From Duganella radicis (GTDB taxonomy: Bacteria > Pseudomonadota > Gammaproteobacteria > Burkholderiales > Burkholderiaceae_D): a stretch of DNA of 64,000 nucleotides. This document shows positions 35,044 to 44,569 of the stretch, one piece after another (the first letter of the stretch is position 1; every line of letters starts with the position of its first letter). Where the stretch lies: contig NZ_WNKY01000004.1 of assembly GCF_009720825.1 (NCBI RefSeq), positions 1-64,000 of the forward strand, in the 5' to 3' direction. Under the pieces are notes generated by a model. It saw only the letters and a list, made by a program, of their open reading frames with translations. It was not told where the DNA came from and searched no databases. Position numbers and translations under genes: made by a program.

Positions 35044-36029
35044 GCGGACGGCGACACGCCCATCCAGCGGATGAAGGCGCGGCGGAAGTTGGCGGTGTCG
35101 GTATAGCCCAGCGTGAAGGCTATTTCATCGACGGACAGCTTGCCCAGCTTGAGATGCTCGACCGCCAGCCGCAGGCGTACCTCGTCGATCACGGCGCGGT
35201 AGGATGTGCCCTCCTCCACCAGCCGCCGGTGCAGGGTGCGCGGCGTGACGTTGAACAGGCGTGCCGCCACGTTCAGCGAGGGGAAGCTGCCTTGCGATTC
35301 CAGCAGCAGCCGTTGCAGCTTGCCGGCCCAGCTTTGCCGCTGGGCGCTTTTGTCCAGCTCTATCTGGCAAACCTGAATGGCCTGGCGCAGCGTGACCGGA
35401 TCGGCCATGCTGAGCGGGATGTCAAGTCCATCGGCGGCGAAGGCAAAGCCGCACCACGGCTGGCCATACCGCACAGGGCAGCCGAACATCTCCTCCGCCA
35501 GCGCCGCATACGGCGGCTGCTCAAGTGGAAAGCACACATGCAGCGTGCGCACCGCGCCGCCGGTGATATGGTCGAACAGATTCTTGATGGTGAGGACAAT
35601 GGTGTCCAGCACCGAGCGCCGCACCACTTGCAGCGGAATGGCTTCCTCGACGATGATGCGCACCGCGCCATCCACGGCGGCATGGCGCACCCGCACCAGT
35701 TGCGTGCGGATTTGCAGGTACTGCTCCATCAGCGCGATAGCGTCGCGCAGGGTGGCGCTGTTCATGGCCGCGTAACCCAGCATGCCGTGGCTGTTGATCT
35801 GCATGCGCTCCCCCACCAGCAGGCCGAAGGCCGGTTCGCCGGTGGCGCTGATGGCGTCCTGCACCAGTTGCTCGAATTCGTCCAGCGCCAGCACCTGCAC
35901 ATCGCCGGCGGGCACGGCATCCCAGCGCTTGCGGCGGAACGAGGCAGGCATCCGCGCATCCATGCGCGCGACCTGGTCGGCGATCTGGCGGATGTACTGA
36001 ACCGGGAGTGTGAATTCTTGGGAGCGCAT
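35013..36029 (-). CDS. AraC-family regulator with Arabinose_bd-type N-terminal domain (OruR/ArgR-like class)
   Basis: This 338-residue activator has an N-terminal effector domain (about residues 20-200, GLLVGERMQINSHGMLGYAAMNSATLRDA) and a C-terminal double HTH (about 235-335, ARLFNVTPRTLHRRLVEEGT and IAFTLGYTDTANFRRAFIRW). This class responds to amino acids, polyols or fatty acid-like ligands. The divergent gene is a GMC oxidoreductase, its most likely target. Its own promoter is built from two 21-bp-phased repeats directly upstream, and the transcript would be leaderless. Confidence 0.9.
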   Translation of the reverse strand: MRSQEFTLPVQYIRQIADQVARMDARMPASFRRKRWDAVPAGDVQVLALDEFEQLVQDAISATGEPAFGLLVGERMQINSHGMLGYAAMNSATLRDAIALMEQYLQIRTQLVRVRHAAVDGAVRIIVEEAIPLQVVRRSVLDTIVLTIKNLFDHITGGAVRTLHVCFPLEQPPYAALAEEMFGCPVRYGQPWCGFAFAADGLDIPLSMADPVTLRQAIQVCQIELDKSAQRQSWAGKLQRLLLESQGSFPSLNVAARLFNVTPRTLHRRLVEEGTSYRAVIDEVRLRLAVEHLKLGKLSVDEIAFTLGYTDTANFRRAFIRWMGVSPSAYRAAAWAGS

Positions 36030-36034
36030 GGTTC

Positions 36035-36066
36035 ATTGTCAATAAATGACTATTTAATGTCAATAA
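36035..36066 (-). promoter_or_regulatory. AraC-gene promoter embedded in tandem operator repeats
   Basis: TGTCAATAA occurs at 36037-36045 and 36058-36066, exactly 21 bp apart. On the minus strand the repeats supply a perfect -35 TTGACA (36063-36058) and a -10 GACAAT (36040-36035) at 17-bp spacing, placing the transcript start at or next to the ATG. Confidence 0.6.
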
Positions 36067-36138
36067 TCCACCTCGTCCCATATGCACCCGCACCCTACCA
36101 TGCTGCAATCACACTACAACATAGAGGCCAGGACCAGT

Positions 36139-37755
36139 ATGGAATTTGATTTTGTCGTCGTAGGTGGAGGCTCGGGCGGCGCAACGCTGGCCGCGCGCCT
36201 GAGCGAAGATCCGAATGTGTCGGTGTGCCTGATCGAAGCCGGCGGCGATGGCCGCGGCATTCTGGTGCGCGCGCCGGCGGCCGTGGCAAGCATGGTGCCG
36301 GGCCGGCCCCGGATCAACAACTACGCTTTCGAGACCGAGCCGCAGCCCGGCCTGAATGGCCGCCGTGGCTACCAGCCGCGCGGCCGCTGCCTGGGCGGTT
36401 CCAGCGCCATCAACGCCATGCTGTACATCCGCGGCCAGCGCCAGGACTATGACGACTGGGACCGGAATGGCGCCACCGGCTGGTCGTTCAATGACGTGCT
36501 CCCCTACTTCAAGCGCGCCGAAGGCAATCAGCGCGGCGCCTGCGATCTGCATGGCGCCGACGGCCCGCTGCAAGTCGGCGAGCAGCGCAACCCGCGCAGC
36601 ATCACCGAGGACTTCGTGCGCGCCGGCGTGGAGTGCGGCTATCCGCGCAATCATGATTTCAACGGTCCGCAGCAGGAAGGCGTGGGCCATTATCAGGTGA
36701 CGCAATTCCACGGCGGTGCGCGCAACGGCGAGCGTTGTTCGGCTGCCGCGGCCTACTTGCATCCGGTACAGGACATCCGCCACAACCTGACGGTGCTGAC
36801 GGAGACGCAAGCGACGCGCGTGCTGTTCGATGGCCGCCGTGCCGCCGGCGTTGAAATCAAACGCGCCGGCGTGGTGTCGCAGGTGCGCGCGCGCAGGGAG
36901 GTGGCGCTGGCCGGCGGCGCCTTCAACACGCCGCAGTTGCTGATGCTGTCCGGCGTCGGCGATCCGCAGGAACTGGCGCGGCATGGCATTCCCGTGCATC
37001 ACGCCCTGCCCGGCGTGGGCAAGAACCTGCAAGACCATCTGGATTACATCCTGGCCTATCAGTGCAAGGAAAAGGACTTGTTCGCGCTGGCGCCGGGCGG
37101 CGTGCTGCGCGTGACCAGGGAAATCGCCAAATGGCGCAAGACCGGACAAGGCATGATCGCCACGCCGTATGCGGAAGGCGCGGGCTTTATCAAATCGTCG
37201 CCGCAGCTGGAGCGGCCCGATTTGCAGCTGCACTTTGTGATCGCCATGGTGGACGACCATGCGCGCAAGCTGCGCTACGGCTACGGCTTTTCCTGCCACG
37301 TGTGCGTGCTGCGGCCGAAGTCGCGCGGCGAGGTGGGGCTGCGCGATGCGAATCCGTTGTCGGCGCCGCGCATCGATCCGCGCTTCCTGTCGCATCCGGA
37401 CGATGTGTCGCTGCTGATGGCCGGCGCGCGCAAGACCGACGCCATCGTGAACGCGCCATCGCTGGCCCGGCACATGCCGCGCAATCTCTATCCGGTGGAT
37501 TTCAACGACGATACGGCACTGGCGGCACAGATCCGCGCGCGCGCCGACACCATTTACCATCCGGTCGGCACCTGCAAGATGGGCACCGACAAGATGGCGG
37601 TGGTGGACCCGCAGCTGCGCGTGCATGGTCTGCACAGCTTGCGGGTGGTGGACGCTTCGGTGTATCCCACAATCACCAGCGGGAATACCAACGCGCCCAC
37701 CATCATGATCGCCGAACGCGCGGCGGAGTGGATGCGTCAGCTTACAGTTTGCTGA
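36139..37755 (+). CDS. GMC-family oxidoreductase (choline/alcohol dehydrogenase type)
   Basis: This 538-residue FAD enzyme starts at ATG 36139 after an AGGA site, directly giving the FAD fold (MEFDFVVVGGGSGGATLAAR). Further GMC motifs are RGRCLGGSSAINAMLYIRG, SGVGDPQELARHGI and the C-terminal HPVGTCKMG...VVDASVYP with the active-site His pair (H and N, TITSGNTNAPT). It oxidises an alcohol using FAD and a membrane or soluble acceptor; the substrate is unknown. Divergent from the AraC gene, which probably controls it. Its end overlaps the convergent binding-protein gene by 14 bp. Confidence 0.92.
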   Translation: MEFDFVVVGGGSGGATLAARLSEDPNVSVCLIEAGGDGRGILVRAPAAVASMVPGRPRINNYAFETEPQPGLNGRRGYQPRGRCLGGSSAINAMLYIRGQRQDYDDWDRNGATGWSFNDVLPYFKRAEGNQRGACDLHGADGPLQVGEQRNPRSITEDFVRAGVECGYPRNHDFNGPQQEGVGHYQVTQFHGGARNGERCSAAAAYLHPVQDIRHNLTVLTETQATRVLFDGRRAAGVEIKRAGVVSQVRARREVALAGGAFNTPQLLMLSGVGDPQELARHGIPVHHALPGVGKNLQDHLDYILAYQCKEKDLFALAPGGVLRVTREIAKWRKTGQGMIATPYAEGAGFIKSSPQLERPDLQLHFVIAMVDDHARKLRYGYGFSCHVCVLRPKSRGEVGLRDANPLSAPRIDPRFLSHPDDVSLLMAGARKTDAIVNAPSLARHMPRNLYPVDFNDDTALAAQIRARADTIYHPVGTCKMGTDKMAVVDPQLRVHGLHSLRVVDASVYPTITSGNTNAPTIMIAERAAEWMRQLTVC

Positions 37756-38884
37756 CCGTAACCGCCTTGCCTTTCTGTACCTTGGTCAGATACACCTTGT
37801 TCAGGCCCTGGTGGTCTTGCGGGCCGAAGGCGATATCGAGTCCGCCAAAGTTGCTGCTTAACTTTTCCAGCGACGAGAGAAGGCCGGCACGCGTCAGATC
37901 GGCGCCGGCTTTCTTCAGGCCTTCCACCAGCACCACTGCGTCGATATAGCCTTCAAACGAGGTATAGTCGTAGTCGCTGACGCCGGAAGCCTTCATGTCG
38001 GCCTGATACTGCTTGACGATCGGCAGGCTGTCATCAAACGGCGACGGCACCACCTGGGTAATGTAAACGCCCTCGGCGGCGTCACCGGCCGCCTTGATGA
38101 AGTTGGCGGTGCCGACAAACGACAGGTTGAAGAATTTGGGCTTGAAGCCGGCGGCATGGGCCTTCTGCACCAGCGCGGCGCAGGCTTTGTACGTGCCGAC
38201 CATCAGCACCGCTTCCGGCTTGGCCTGCAACAGCGCCGCCAGGCCGGCATCGACGTCCTCGGTATTGCGCAGGTAATGGCCTTCGCCGGTGATATTCAGC
38301 TTGCGCTTTTGCAGCGACAATTGCAGACCTTCCTTGCCGACCTTGCCATAGGTGTCTTCCTGATAGAACAAGCCGATCTTGGTAATGCCGGCATCGCTCA
38401 CCAGACGCTCGACCTGGAGTTCAATCTCGTTGAAGTAGGAGGAGCGGATGTTAAAGACATTTTTATTCAGCGGCGCGCGCAGGAATTCCGCGCCGGTGAA
38501 TGGGGCGAAGAACGGCACATTGTTGTCGTTGACCAGCGACAGCGCGGCCTTGCTGGTGGGCGTGCCCACATAGCCAAACAGGGCGAACACCCCGTCTTTC
38601 TTGATCAGCTTTTCGGTCGCGGTGGCGGTGCGCTGCGGGTCATAGCCATCGTCCTCGCTGATCAGGGTGATCTTCCGGCCATGGACGCCGCCGGCGGCAT
38701 TGACCTTCTTGAAATAAGCTTCGCTGCCCGCCTTGATGCCTTGCCCGAGGGCGGCGGTGGGACCGGACTGGGCATTGGCCATGCCTATTTTGATTTCGGT
38801 AGCGGTGACGCCGGTTTCCGCACGGGCGACGGACATCATGGCAAAGAAGAGACTCAGAAGGACAGTACGGGCGGCGCGTTTCAT
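37742..38884 (-). CDS. Periplasmic ligand-binding protein of branched-chain amino acid ABC type
   Basis: This 380-residue binding protein has a signal peptide (MKRAARTVLLSLFFAMMSVARA) and the family start IKIGMANAQSGPTAALGQGI. GRKITLISEDDGYDPQRT and the second lobe YDYTSFEGYIDAVVLVEG follow. Like the one at 30.7-31.9 kb, it has no permease or ATPase gene beside it. An AAGGAAT ribosome binding site precedes the ATG. The ligand is unknown; the related members bind amino acids, urea or aromatic acids. Confidence 0.9.
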   Translation of the reverse strand: MKRAARTVLLSLFFAMMSVARAETGVTATEIKIGMANAQSGPTAALGQGIKAGSEAYFKKVNAAGGVHGRKITLISEDDGYDPQRTATATEKLIKKDGVFALFGYVGTPTSKAALSLVNDNNVPFFAPFTGAEFLRAPLNKNVFNIRSSYFNEIELQVERLVSDAGITKIGLFYQEDTYGKVGKEGLQLSLQKRKLNITGEGHYLRNTEDVDAGLAALLQAKPEAVLMVGTYKACAALVQKAHAAGFKPKFFNLSFVGTANFIKAAGDAAEGVYITQVVPSPFDDSLPIVKQYQADMKASGVSDYDYTSFEGYIDAVVLVEGLKKAGADLTRAGLLSSLEKLSSNFGGLDIAFGPQDHQGLNKVYLTKVQKGKAVTVSKL

Positions 38885-39063
38885 TTTATTCCTTTCGCAG
38901 TCCGCCGGGACCAGCCCGGCGGTAACTCAAAGATGCGGATGAGAACCCGGTCCCACAGTATCCTTCCAAGCAACACATTTCAATAGCGCACGCACAACGT
39001 TTCGTCATACAGTGCAAATAGCATGAAGCAAGTGACAATATTGTCGCAGCGTAGCCACACGGA

Positions 39064-40131
39064 TCAGATCACGCCGCGGCGTTTCTGGTCACGCTCGATG
39101 GACTCGAACAGGGCTTTGAAGTTGCCCTCGCCGAAGCCATCGTCGCCCTTGCGCTGGATGAACTCGAAGAACACCGGGCCCAGCTGGGTCTCGGAAAAGA
39201 TTTGCAGCAGCAGGCGCGGCTTGCCGTCCACCACCGAGCCGTCCAGCAGCAGGCCGCGTGCTTGCAACTCGTCGGCATTTTCGCCGTGGCCCGGCACACG
39301 GCTGTCCAGCATTTCATAGTAGGTGGCTGGCGGCGCGGTCATCAGCGGTACGCCGGCGGCGCGCAGCTTGTCGACGGTGCCGATCAGGTCGTCGCTCAGC
39401 AGCGCGATGTGCTGGATGCCTTCGCCGTTGAACTTCATCAGGAACTCTTCGATCTGGCCGCCGCCGGCCTTGCCCTCTTCGTTCAGCGGAATGCGAATCT
39501 TGCCGTCCGGCGCGGTCATGGCGCGCGAGGTCAGGCCGGTGTATTCGCCCTTGATGTCGAAGTAGCGGATTTCCTTGAAGTTGAACAGGCGCTCGTAGAA
39601 CGAAGCCCAGTAGCTCATGCGGCCGCGATAGACGTTGTGGGTCAGGTGGTCGATGATCTGCAAGCCATGGCCGGCCGGGTGGCGCTCCACGCCCTCGATG
39701 AATTCGAAATCGATATCGTAGATCGAGGCGCCGTCTTCAAAGCGGTCGATCAGGTACAGCGGCGCACCGCCGATGCCTTTGATGGCCGGCAGGCGCAGCT
39801 CCATCGGGCCGGTCTGCATGTCCATGGCCTGTGCGCCCAGTTCCAGCGCGCGCTTGTAGGCCTGGTGCGAATTGCGCACGCGGAAAGCCATGCCGCAGGC
39901 CGACGGGCCATGCTCCGCCGCGAAGTAGGCGGCCGGGCTGTTAGGCTCCTGGTTGATGATGAAGTTGATGCCGCCCTGGCGGTACAGCTGCACGTTCTTG
40001 GAGCGGTGATTCGCCACCTTGGTGAAGCCCAGTTGCGCGAACACGGTTTCCAGCAGGCCTGGCACCGGCGAAGCGAATTCCACGAATTCAAAGCCCATCA
40101 GGCCCATAGGGTTGTCGAACAAGTCTGCCAT
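39064..40131 (-). CDS. hpd: 4-hydroxyphenylpyruvate dioxygenase
   Basis: This 355-residue Fe(II) enzyme converts 4-hydroxyphenylpyruvate to homogentisate in tyrosine breakdown. It starts at ATG 40131 ([20 protein letters not shown]) after an AAGGA site; the frame continues upstream over the phhA gene but that part is not coding. Iron ligands sit in [22 protein letters not shown] and [20 protein letters not shown], in the C-terminal repeat of the VOC fold. It is the last gene of the tyrB-phhB-phhA-hpd operon. Homogentisate dioxygenase is not in this window. Confidence 0.96.
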   Translation of the reverse strand: MADLFDNPMGLMGFEFVEFASPVPGLLETVFAQLGFTKVANHRSKNVQLYRQGGINFIINQEPNSPAAYFAAEHGPSACGMAFRVRNSHQAYKRALELGAQAMDMQTGPMELRLPAIKGIGGAPLYLIDRFEDGASIYDIDFEFIEGVERHPAGHGLQIIDHLTHNVYRGRMSYWASFYERLFNFKEIRYFDIKGEYTGLTSRAMTAPDGKIRIPLNEEGKAGGGQIEEFLMKFNGEGIQHIALLSDDLIGTVDKLRAAGVPLMTAPPATYYEMLDSRVPGHGENADELQARGLLLDGSVVDGKPRLLLQIFSETQLGPVFFEFIQRKGDDGFGEGNFKALFESIERDQKRRGVI

Positions 40132-40132
40132 G

Positions 40133-40987
40133 TTATTTTTCCTTTTTAAAGTTGTGATAGCTGCCAGTGCCGCGCGTGACCAGCACGTCTTCGGGCAGGA
40201 TGGTGCCCGGCTGAAGCACCGGCTTTTGCTGTACCTGTTCGTACAGCGGGGCGAAATCGGTGTGCGCCAGTTGCAGCAGCTCGTCGAGATCGCGAATGAC
40301 AAAATAGGTTTCCTGGAAGTCGTCGATGCGATAGTCGGTCTGCATCACGCGCGGCAGGTCGAAGCGCACGCGGTTGGGCGAGGCATCGTCCAGCGCAAAG
40401 ATCGATTCGGTGTAGGAGGAGACGATGCCCGCACCATACAGACGCAGGCCGTCCTTCTGCTGCACCAGGCCAAATTCCACGGTGTACCAGTAGACGCGCG
40501 CCAGCAGATCCAGCACGCCCTTTTCCTTGGCGCGCAGGCCGCCCACGCCATAGGCCTGGATGTAGTCGGCGATGATGGGGTTCATCAGCAGCGGCACGTG
40601 GCCGAACACGTCGTGGAACACGTCCGGCTCTTGCAAGTAGTCCAGCTGGTCGGCGCTGCGTATGAACTGGCCGGCCGGGAAGCGGCGGTTGGCCAGGTGT
40701 TCGAAGAACACTTCGTCCGGCACCAGTCCCGGCACGGCGACCACTTGCCAGCCGGTGTGCCGCATCAGCACTTCGCTCAGCAGGCGGAAGTCCGGGATCT
40801 TGTCCGGGGCGATCGGCAGCGCGCGCATGCCGGCCAGGAACTCATTGCAGGCGCGGCCTTCCAGCAGCTTGCTCTGGCGTTCAAACAGCGTTTTCCACAC
40901 CGCGTGCTGCTGCGGCGTGTATTTGTCCCATTGCTGGTCGATGGTCCAGTCGTCGCGCTGGCCCGGCGGCAGGTCAGACAGATGCAT
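40133..40987 (-). CDS. phhA: Phenylalanine 4-hydroxylase
   Basis: This 284-residue pterin-dependent monooxygenase turns phenylalanine into tyrosine. It matches the bacterial monodomain type in length. Iron ligands are the two histidines in [12 protein letters not shown] and the glutamate in [10 protein letters not shown]; the pterin region is [10 protein letters not shown]. It starts [20 protein letters not shown] and overlaps phhB by 14 bp. Only one base separates its stop from the hpd start, so the genes are translationally coupled. Confidence 0.96.
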   Translation of the reverse strand: MHLSDLPPGQRDDWTIDQQWDKYTPQQHAVWKTLFERQSKLLEGRACNEFLAGMRALPIAPDKIPDFRLLSEVLMRHTGWQVVAVPGLVPDEVFFEHLANRRFPAGQFIRSADQLDYLQEPDVFHDVFGHVPLLMNPIIADYIQAYGVGGLRAKEKGVLDLLARVYWYTVEFGLVQQKDGLRLYGAGIVSSYTESIFALDDASPNRVRFDLPRVMQTDYRIDDFQETYFVIRDLDELLQLAHTDFAPLYEQVQQKPVLQPGTILPEDVLVTRGTGSYHNFKKEK

Positions 40988-41270
40988 GAGCGTGACCTTT
41001 CGCGGCGGCGTCGCAGAACAGCGCCATGTCGATATCGCGCTGCGTCAGACCGCCCGCATCATGGGTGGTCCAGGTGATGCTCACCTTGTTGTAGACGTTG
41101 CTCCACTCGGGATGGTGGTTGCGCTTTTCGGCCGTCAGCGCGACGGCGCTCATGAAGGCGAAGGCTTCCACAAAGCCGGCGAACTTGAAGTCGCGGCTGA
41201 TGGACAGCTGGTCCGCCGCCAGCGTCCAGCCTTGCGGCACTGGTACTTTGGTGAGGTCGATTTTTTCCAT
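40974..41270 (-). CDS. phhB: Pterin-4a-carbinolamine dehydratase
   Basis: This 98-residue enzyme regenerates the tetrahydropterin cofactor used by phenylalanine hydroxylase. The active-site signature is [20 protein letters not shown] with the three conserved histidines, and [10 protein letters not shown] closes the fold. A GGAGA site precedes the ATG. It lies between tyrB and phhA and overlaps phhA by 14 bp, as expected for a dedicated recycling partner. Confidence 0.96.
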   Translation of the reverse strand: MEKIDLTKVPVPQGWTLAADQLSISRDFKFAGFVEAFAFMSAVALTAEKRNHHPEWSNVYNKVSITWTTHDAGGLTQRDIDMALFCDAAAKGHAHASV

Positions 41271-41271
41271 C

Positions 41272-42459
41272 TCAATTCTCCGTCATGACTTGAACCATGG
41301 CCTGCGCCACCGGCGCCACGCCCGCGTTGCTCAGGGCCGCCAGACACATGCGGCCGGAATCGATCAGATACACGCCATGTTCATCGCGCAGTTTGCGGAT
41401 TTGTTCGACCGGCAAGCCGGTGAAGCTGAACATGCCCTGCTGGATGCGCAGGTATTCAAAATCGCCGCCCGGCAGGCGCGCTTGCAACTCGGCGTGCAGC
41501 GCGGAGCGGATGTGCTTCATGCGCACACGCATGGCGGTCAGTTCCTGTTCCCACTGGGCGCGCAGCTGCGCGTCTTGCAGCACGGCGCCGATCACGCGCG
41601 CGCCATAGCCTGGTGGGCTGGAGTAGTTCTTGCGCACGGCCGATTGCAGTTGGCCCAGCACTTTCGCCGTTTCGCCGGCGTCCTTGCAGGTGACGTGCAG
41701 CGCGCCGCAACGCTCGCCGTAGATGGCGAAATTCTTGGAGTAGGAACTGGCGACCAGCAAAGGGATATTCTGCTCCGCAAAATGGCGGATCGCAAATGCG
41801 TCTTCTTCGATGCCGCCGCCAAAGCCCTGGTAGGCGATGTCGAAGAACGGCAGCAGGCTGCGCTCCTGAACCACCAGCGCCAGCTCGCGCCATTGCTGCG
41901 GGTTGAGGTCGGCGCCGGTCGGATTGTGGCAGCAGGCGTGCAGCACCACGACGTCGCCGGCCGGCAGGCCGCGCAGTTGGTCCAGCATGGCGTCGAAGGC
42001 CACGCCGTGGGTTGCGGGCGAATAGTACGGATAGGTTTTGACTTCAAAACCGGCGCCGCCGAAGATGCCTTTGTGGTTGTCCCAGGTTGGATCGCTGACC
42101 CACACGCGGGCTTGCGGGAACCATGCCTTGAGAAAGTCGGCGCCGACTTTCAGCGCCCCCGAGCCGCCCAGGGTCTGAATGGTGGCGATGCGTTCCGCGT
42201 TGGCACCGCCGAACACCAGCTTGCGCGATTGTTCGCGGTAGGCGGGCGAGCCGGCCATTGGCAGGTAGGGGTGCGGGTGGAACGACTGGGCCAGCTGCTT
42301 TTCTGCGGCGGCAACAGCGCCCATCAACGGAATGCGCTGCTCGTCGTTGAGGTACACGCCAATGCTCAGATTGATCTTTGCCGGCCGAGGATCGGCGACG
42401 AATTGCTCGTTGAGCGTGAGGATGGGGTCCCCAGCAAATGCTTCAATATGCCGAAACAT
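41272..42459 (-). CDS. tyrB: Aromatic amino acid aminotransferase
   Basis: This 395-residue fold-I PLP enzyme transaminates tyrosine and phenylalanine. It begins [20 protein letters not shown] like AspC/TyrB. The Schiff-base lysine lies in [19 protein letters not shown], and substrate contacts are in [13 protein letters not shown] and the arginine of SGRMCLAAL. As first gene of the operon with phhB, phhA and hpd it supplies 4-hydroxyphenylpyruvate. Its leader contains a hairpin that covers the ribosome binding site. Confidence 0.94.
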   Translation of the reverse strand: MFRHIEAFAGDPILTLNEQFVADPRPAKINLSIGVYLNDEQRIPLMGAVAAAEKQLAQSFHPHPYLPMAGSPAYREQSRKLVFGGANAERIATIQTLGGSGALKVGADFLKAWFPQARVWVSDPTWDNHKGIFGGAGFEVKTYPYYSPATHGVAFDAMLDQLRGLPAGDVVVLHACCHNPTGADLNPQQWRELALVVQERSLLPFFDIAYQGFGGGIEEDAFAIRHFAEQNIPLLVASSYSKNFAIYGERCGALHVTCKDAGETAKVLGQLQSAVRKNYSSPPGYGARVIGAVLQDAQLRAQWEQELTAMRVRMKHIRSALHAELQARLPGGDFEYLRIQQGMFSFTGLPVEQIRKLRDEHGVYLIDSGRMCLAALSNAGVAPVAQAMVQVMTEN

Positions 42460-42465
42460 TTCGTC

Positions 42466-42490
42466 TCCTGTTTTTATGATGAAAACAGGA
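42466..42490 (-). promoter_or_regulatory. Inverted repeat covering the tyrB ribosome binding site
   Basis: Arms TCCTGTTTT (42466-42474) and AAAACAGGA (42482-42490) have a 7-bp spacer. In the minus-strand mRNA the downstream arm contains the AGGA of the tyrB AGGAGA site, 7 nt before the ATG. It may be an RNA switch or an Lrp-type operator. Confidence 0.55.
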
Positions 42491-42590
42491 AGAGCTTAAA
42501 CCTCAAAAGCCGGGAAAAGTAACCGCTTTTAACGGAGTTTTGTATAATCTACGCACAAATTACTCACATACACCAACCGAGGCGCACAAA

Positions 42591-43103
42591 ATGATCACCA
42601 CCATCGACAAGTTCGATTTGCAACTGCTGACCGAGCTCCAGCGCGACGGCCAGGCCACCAATAGCGCCCTGGGCAACAAGATCCACTTGTCCACCTCGCA
42701 GGTGAGCCGGCGGGTGCAGCGCTTGCAGGAAGGCGGCGTGATTGACCACTATGCGGCCATCATCGATCCGGTGGCGGTGGGTCTGGATGTGCTGGCGTTC
42801 ACCGAGGTGACGCTGGATCATCACAGCCCGTCCGCCAGCGAACGTTTTGAGAAGGAAGTGGCGGAGCTGGCCGAGGTGACCGAATGCTACACGCTGGCCG
42901 GCCGCGCCGACTACCATCTGCGCGTGGTGGCGCCGGATCTGGCGTCGCTGTCCAGGTTCATGACGGAGAAGATCCTGCGCATCCCCGGCGTGGCGCAAAT
43001 GAAGTCCACCGTCACGCTGCGCAAGATCAAGCACACGCACATGCTGCCGCTGGATCACGTAATGCAGCCGACCGAGACCCGCAAGCGCATTCAGTTCACC
43101 TGA
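42591..43103 (+). CDS. Lrp/AsnC-family transcriptional regulator
   Basis: This 170-residue regulator starts at ATG 42591 (MITTIDKFDLQLLTELQRDG) with a GAGG site. The HTH is TNSALGNKIHLSTSQVSRRVQRL (two pieces, residues about 20-42), followed by the RAM ligand domain with GRADYHLRVVAPDLASLSRF. It is divergent from tyrB with 131 bp between, and almost certainly controls the tyrB-phhB-phhA-hpd operon in response to an aromatic amino acid; a TATAAT at 42543-42548 may be its -10. Its 3' end overlaps the convergent hydrolase by 13 bp. Confidence 0.92.
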   Translation: MITTIDKFDLQLLTELQRDGQATNSALGNKIHLSTSQVSRRVQRLQEGGVIDHYAAIIDPVAVGLDVLAFTEVTLDHHSPSASERFEKEVAELAEVTECYTLAGRADYHLRVVAPDLASLSRFMTEKILRIPGVAQMKSTVTLRKIKHTHMLPLDHVMQPTETRKRIQFT

Positions 43104-43879
43104 GCGAGGAACCGCCGCACGGCTTGCAGCACCAGCGCAGGATATTCGCGTTGCGGCGAGTGATGGCAATCCGGCAGGACAACGACTTGCGACGGGCCGC
43201 TGGTCAAGCGGGCGATGAGGCGCGGGTGCTCCAGCGAGCCGTATTCATCACGGTCGCCGTGCAGCGCCAGCAACGGACAGCGGACGTGCGGCGCGCTTTG
43301 CCCGATGCGCCAATCGGCGAAGCCGGTGGACAGCCAGGTGTCCAGCCATGCGTGCAGCACCCACGCTGCCTTGTCGCCGTGATATTTGGCCAGGCGTTCC
43401 AGTTGACCCGGTTGCGCGAAGGCGGCTTGCGCCTGCCGCAGACCGTCGACGATGCCCCGGTCGACTTGCGCCTGTGCGGACATGGTGATCAGGGCGTCGC
43501 AGTCATCGGCATACAGTGACGCGCAACTGGCGGCCATGCCGCCGCCCACACTGTAACCGAAAGCGACGAAGCGGCCGATGTTCAAAGCATTGCGCAGCAA
43601 GGGAAAGTACAGGCGCGCCTCGTCTTCAATGAAATGGATCGACCAGCCGCCCGGATGCGGCGCCGACTGGCCGAAGCCGAAGCGGTCGTAGGCGATCACC
43701 TTGCGGCTGGTGGCCTCGGCCAGCAAAGCGGGGAAATCGCGCCACAAAGCGACGCAGCCCAACGAATCGTGGAACAGGATGATGGGCGTTCGGCCCGCGC
43801 ACGTCGCATCGGCTGGCGTCCAGCAGCGCGCATGCAATTGACCGTGCGGCGTGGCAAGATTGAATACTTGTTCGGGCAT
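43091..43879 (-). CDS. Alpha/beta hydrolase
   Basis: This 262-residue cytoplasmic hydrolase has the oxyanion region ILFHDSLGCVALWRDFP, the nucleophile elbow AFGYSVGGGMAAS and a late DCHHSPQREYP carrying the catalytic histidine. The Asp is in LLALHGDRDEYG. Start is set at ATG 43879 (MPEQVFNLATPHGQ); a GTG at 43894 is also in frame. Specificity cannot be told. It is separate from the Phe/Tyr operon. Confidence 0.85.
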   Translation of the reverse strand: MPEQVFNLATPHGQLHARCWTPADATCAGRTPIILFHDSLGCVALWRDFPALLAEATSRKVIAYDRFGFGQSAPHPGGWSIHFIEDEARLYFPLLRNALNIGRFVAFGYSVGGGMAASCASLYADDCDALITMSAQAQVDRGIVDGLRQAQAAFAQPGQLERLAKYHGDKAAWVLHAWLDTWLSTGFADWRIGQSAPHVRCPLLALHGDRDEYGSLEHPRLIARLTSGPSQVVVLPDCHHSPQREYPALVLQAVRRFLAQVN

Positions 43880-43943
43880 GGGGGCATCATACACCAGCGC
43901 TCGGCTGCCGCTGGGGCGGCTGATGTCTGGATGCGCCCTGCGC

Positions 43944-44171
43944 CTAGCGCCGGCGACGGCGCGTGCTGTGGCTCTTGCGACTCTTGCGGCGGGAGGCGGA
44001 ACGGGCCGGCGGCCTGTGGCGTGTTTTGGTTTCGCCAGACTCGGACCGCTGCTTATTGACGATACGCGCCGCCACTTCCTCCTCGCGGCCGGCGTAACGT
44101 CCCTCCTTTTTGAACTTGCGCTCCAGCTTTTGATACTCGCGCTCGCGCTTCGGGCTGGCTCCTCTGGGCAT
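43944..44171 (-). CDS. Small basic hypothetical protein (of the type annotated plasmid stabilisation protein)
   Basis: This 75-residue protein has a strong AAGGAGG ribosome binding site. It is very rich in Lys, Arg and Glu: MPRGASPKREREYQKLERKF, then YAGREEEVAARIVNKQRSES, with an Arg/Lys/Ser tail. The pattern matches a widespread family of small nucleic-acid-binding-like proteins annotated as plasmid stabilisation proteins, for which a function is not shown. Confidence 0.75.
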   Translation of the reverse strand: MPRGASPKREREYQKLERKFKKEGRYAGREEEVAARIVNKQRSESGETKTRHRPPARSASRRKSRKSHSTRRRRR

Positions 44172-44236
44172 GGCGGCCTCCTTCGTCAGCTATTGTTGCA
44201 GGATAAGCGTTGCAAGCCTGTGGTTCTGTTAAGCAC

Positions 44237-44569
44237 TTAACCAGCGACAGCGATCAATTCGGCTTCCAGGCCTGCCACGACCTGAGCCAGATTGGCCTTG
44301 GCCATCTCCCTGCGACCATCTCGCGACTCCTTTGCTTCTTGCGAATACAAGCGGTACAGCAACGGTGAACCGCCGGGCTCGGGCGCCACGGTTTCAAACC
44401 AGTCGCCGCTGAACACGGGAAGTACTTTATTCCCCCCAACCTTGAAGCCCAGCGAGCGAAGCGGATACAGATCCATGATCTCGATCAGGCGCTTATCGAA
44501 TGTCAGGAACGCTGTAAAGAAATACCGGGCATCCTTTCCAGATTTTAGCCGCGCTCGAGTTCGAGCCAA
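44237..44569 (-). CDS. Hypothetical protein
   Basis: This 110-residue frame has mixed alpha-beta character (FFTAFLTFDKRLIEIMDLYP, VLPVFSGDWFETVAPEPG, EMAKANLAQVVAGLEAEL). No family is recognised and no clear ribosome binding site is seen, so it may be real or the end of a decayed gene. It is followed by the small basic protein gene on the same strand. Confidence 0.4.
   Translation of the reverse strand: MARTRARLKSGKDARYFFTAFLTFDKRLIEIMDLYPLRSLGFKVGGNKVLPVFSGDWFETVAPEPGGSPLLYRLYSQEAKESRDGRREMAKANLAQVVAGLEAELIAVAG

Noticed and set aside
40132-40302. N-terminal extension of the hpd frame
   Set aside because: It overlaps phhA in another frame and the family start [16 protein letters not shown] is at 40131 with an AAGGA site.
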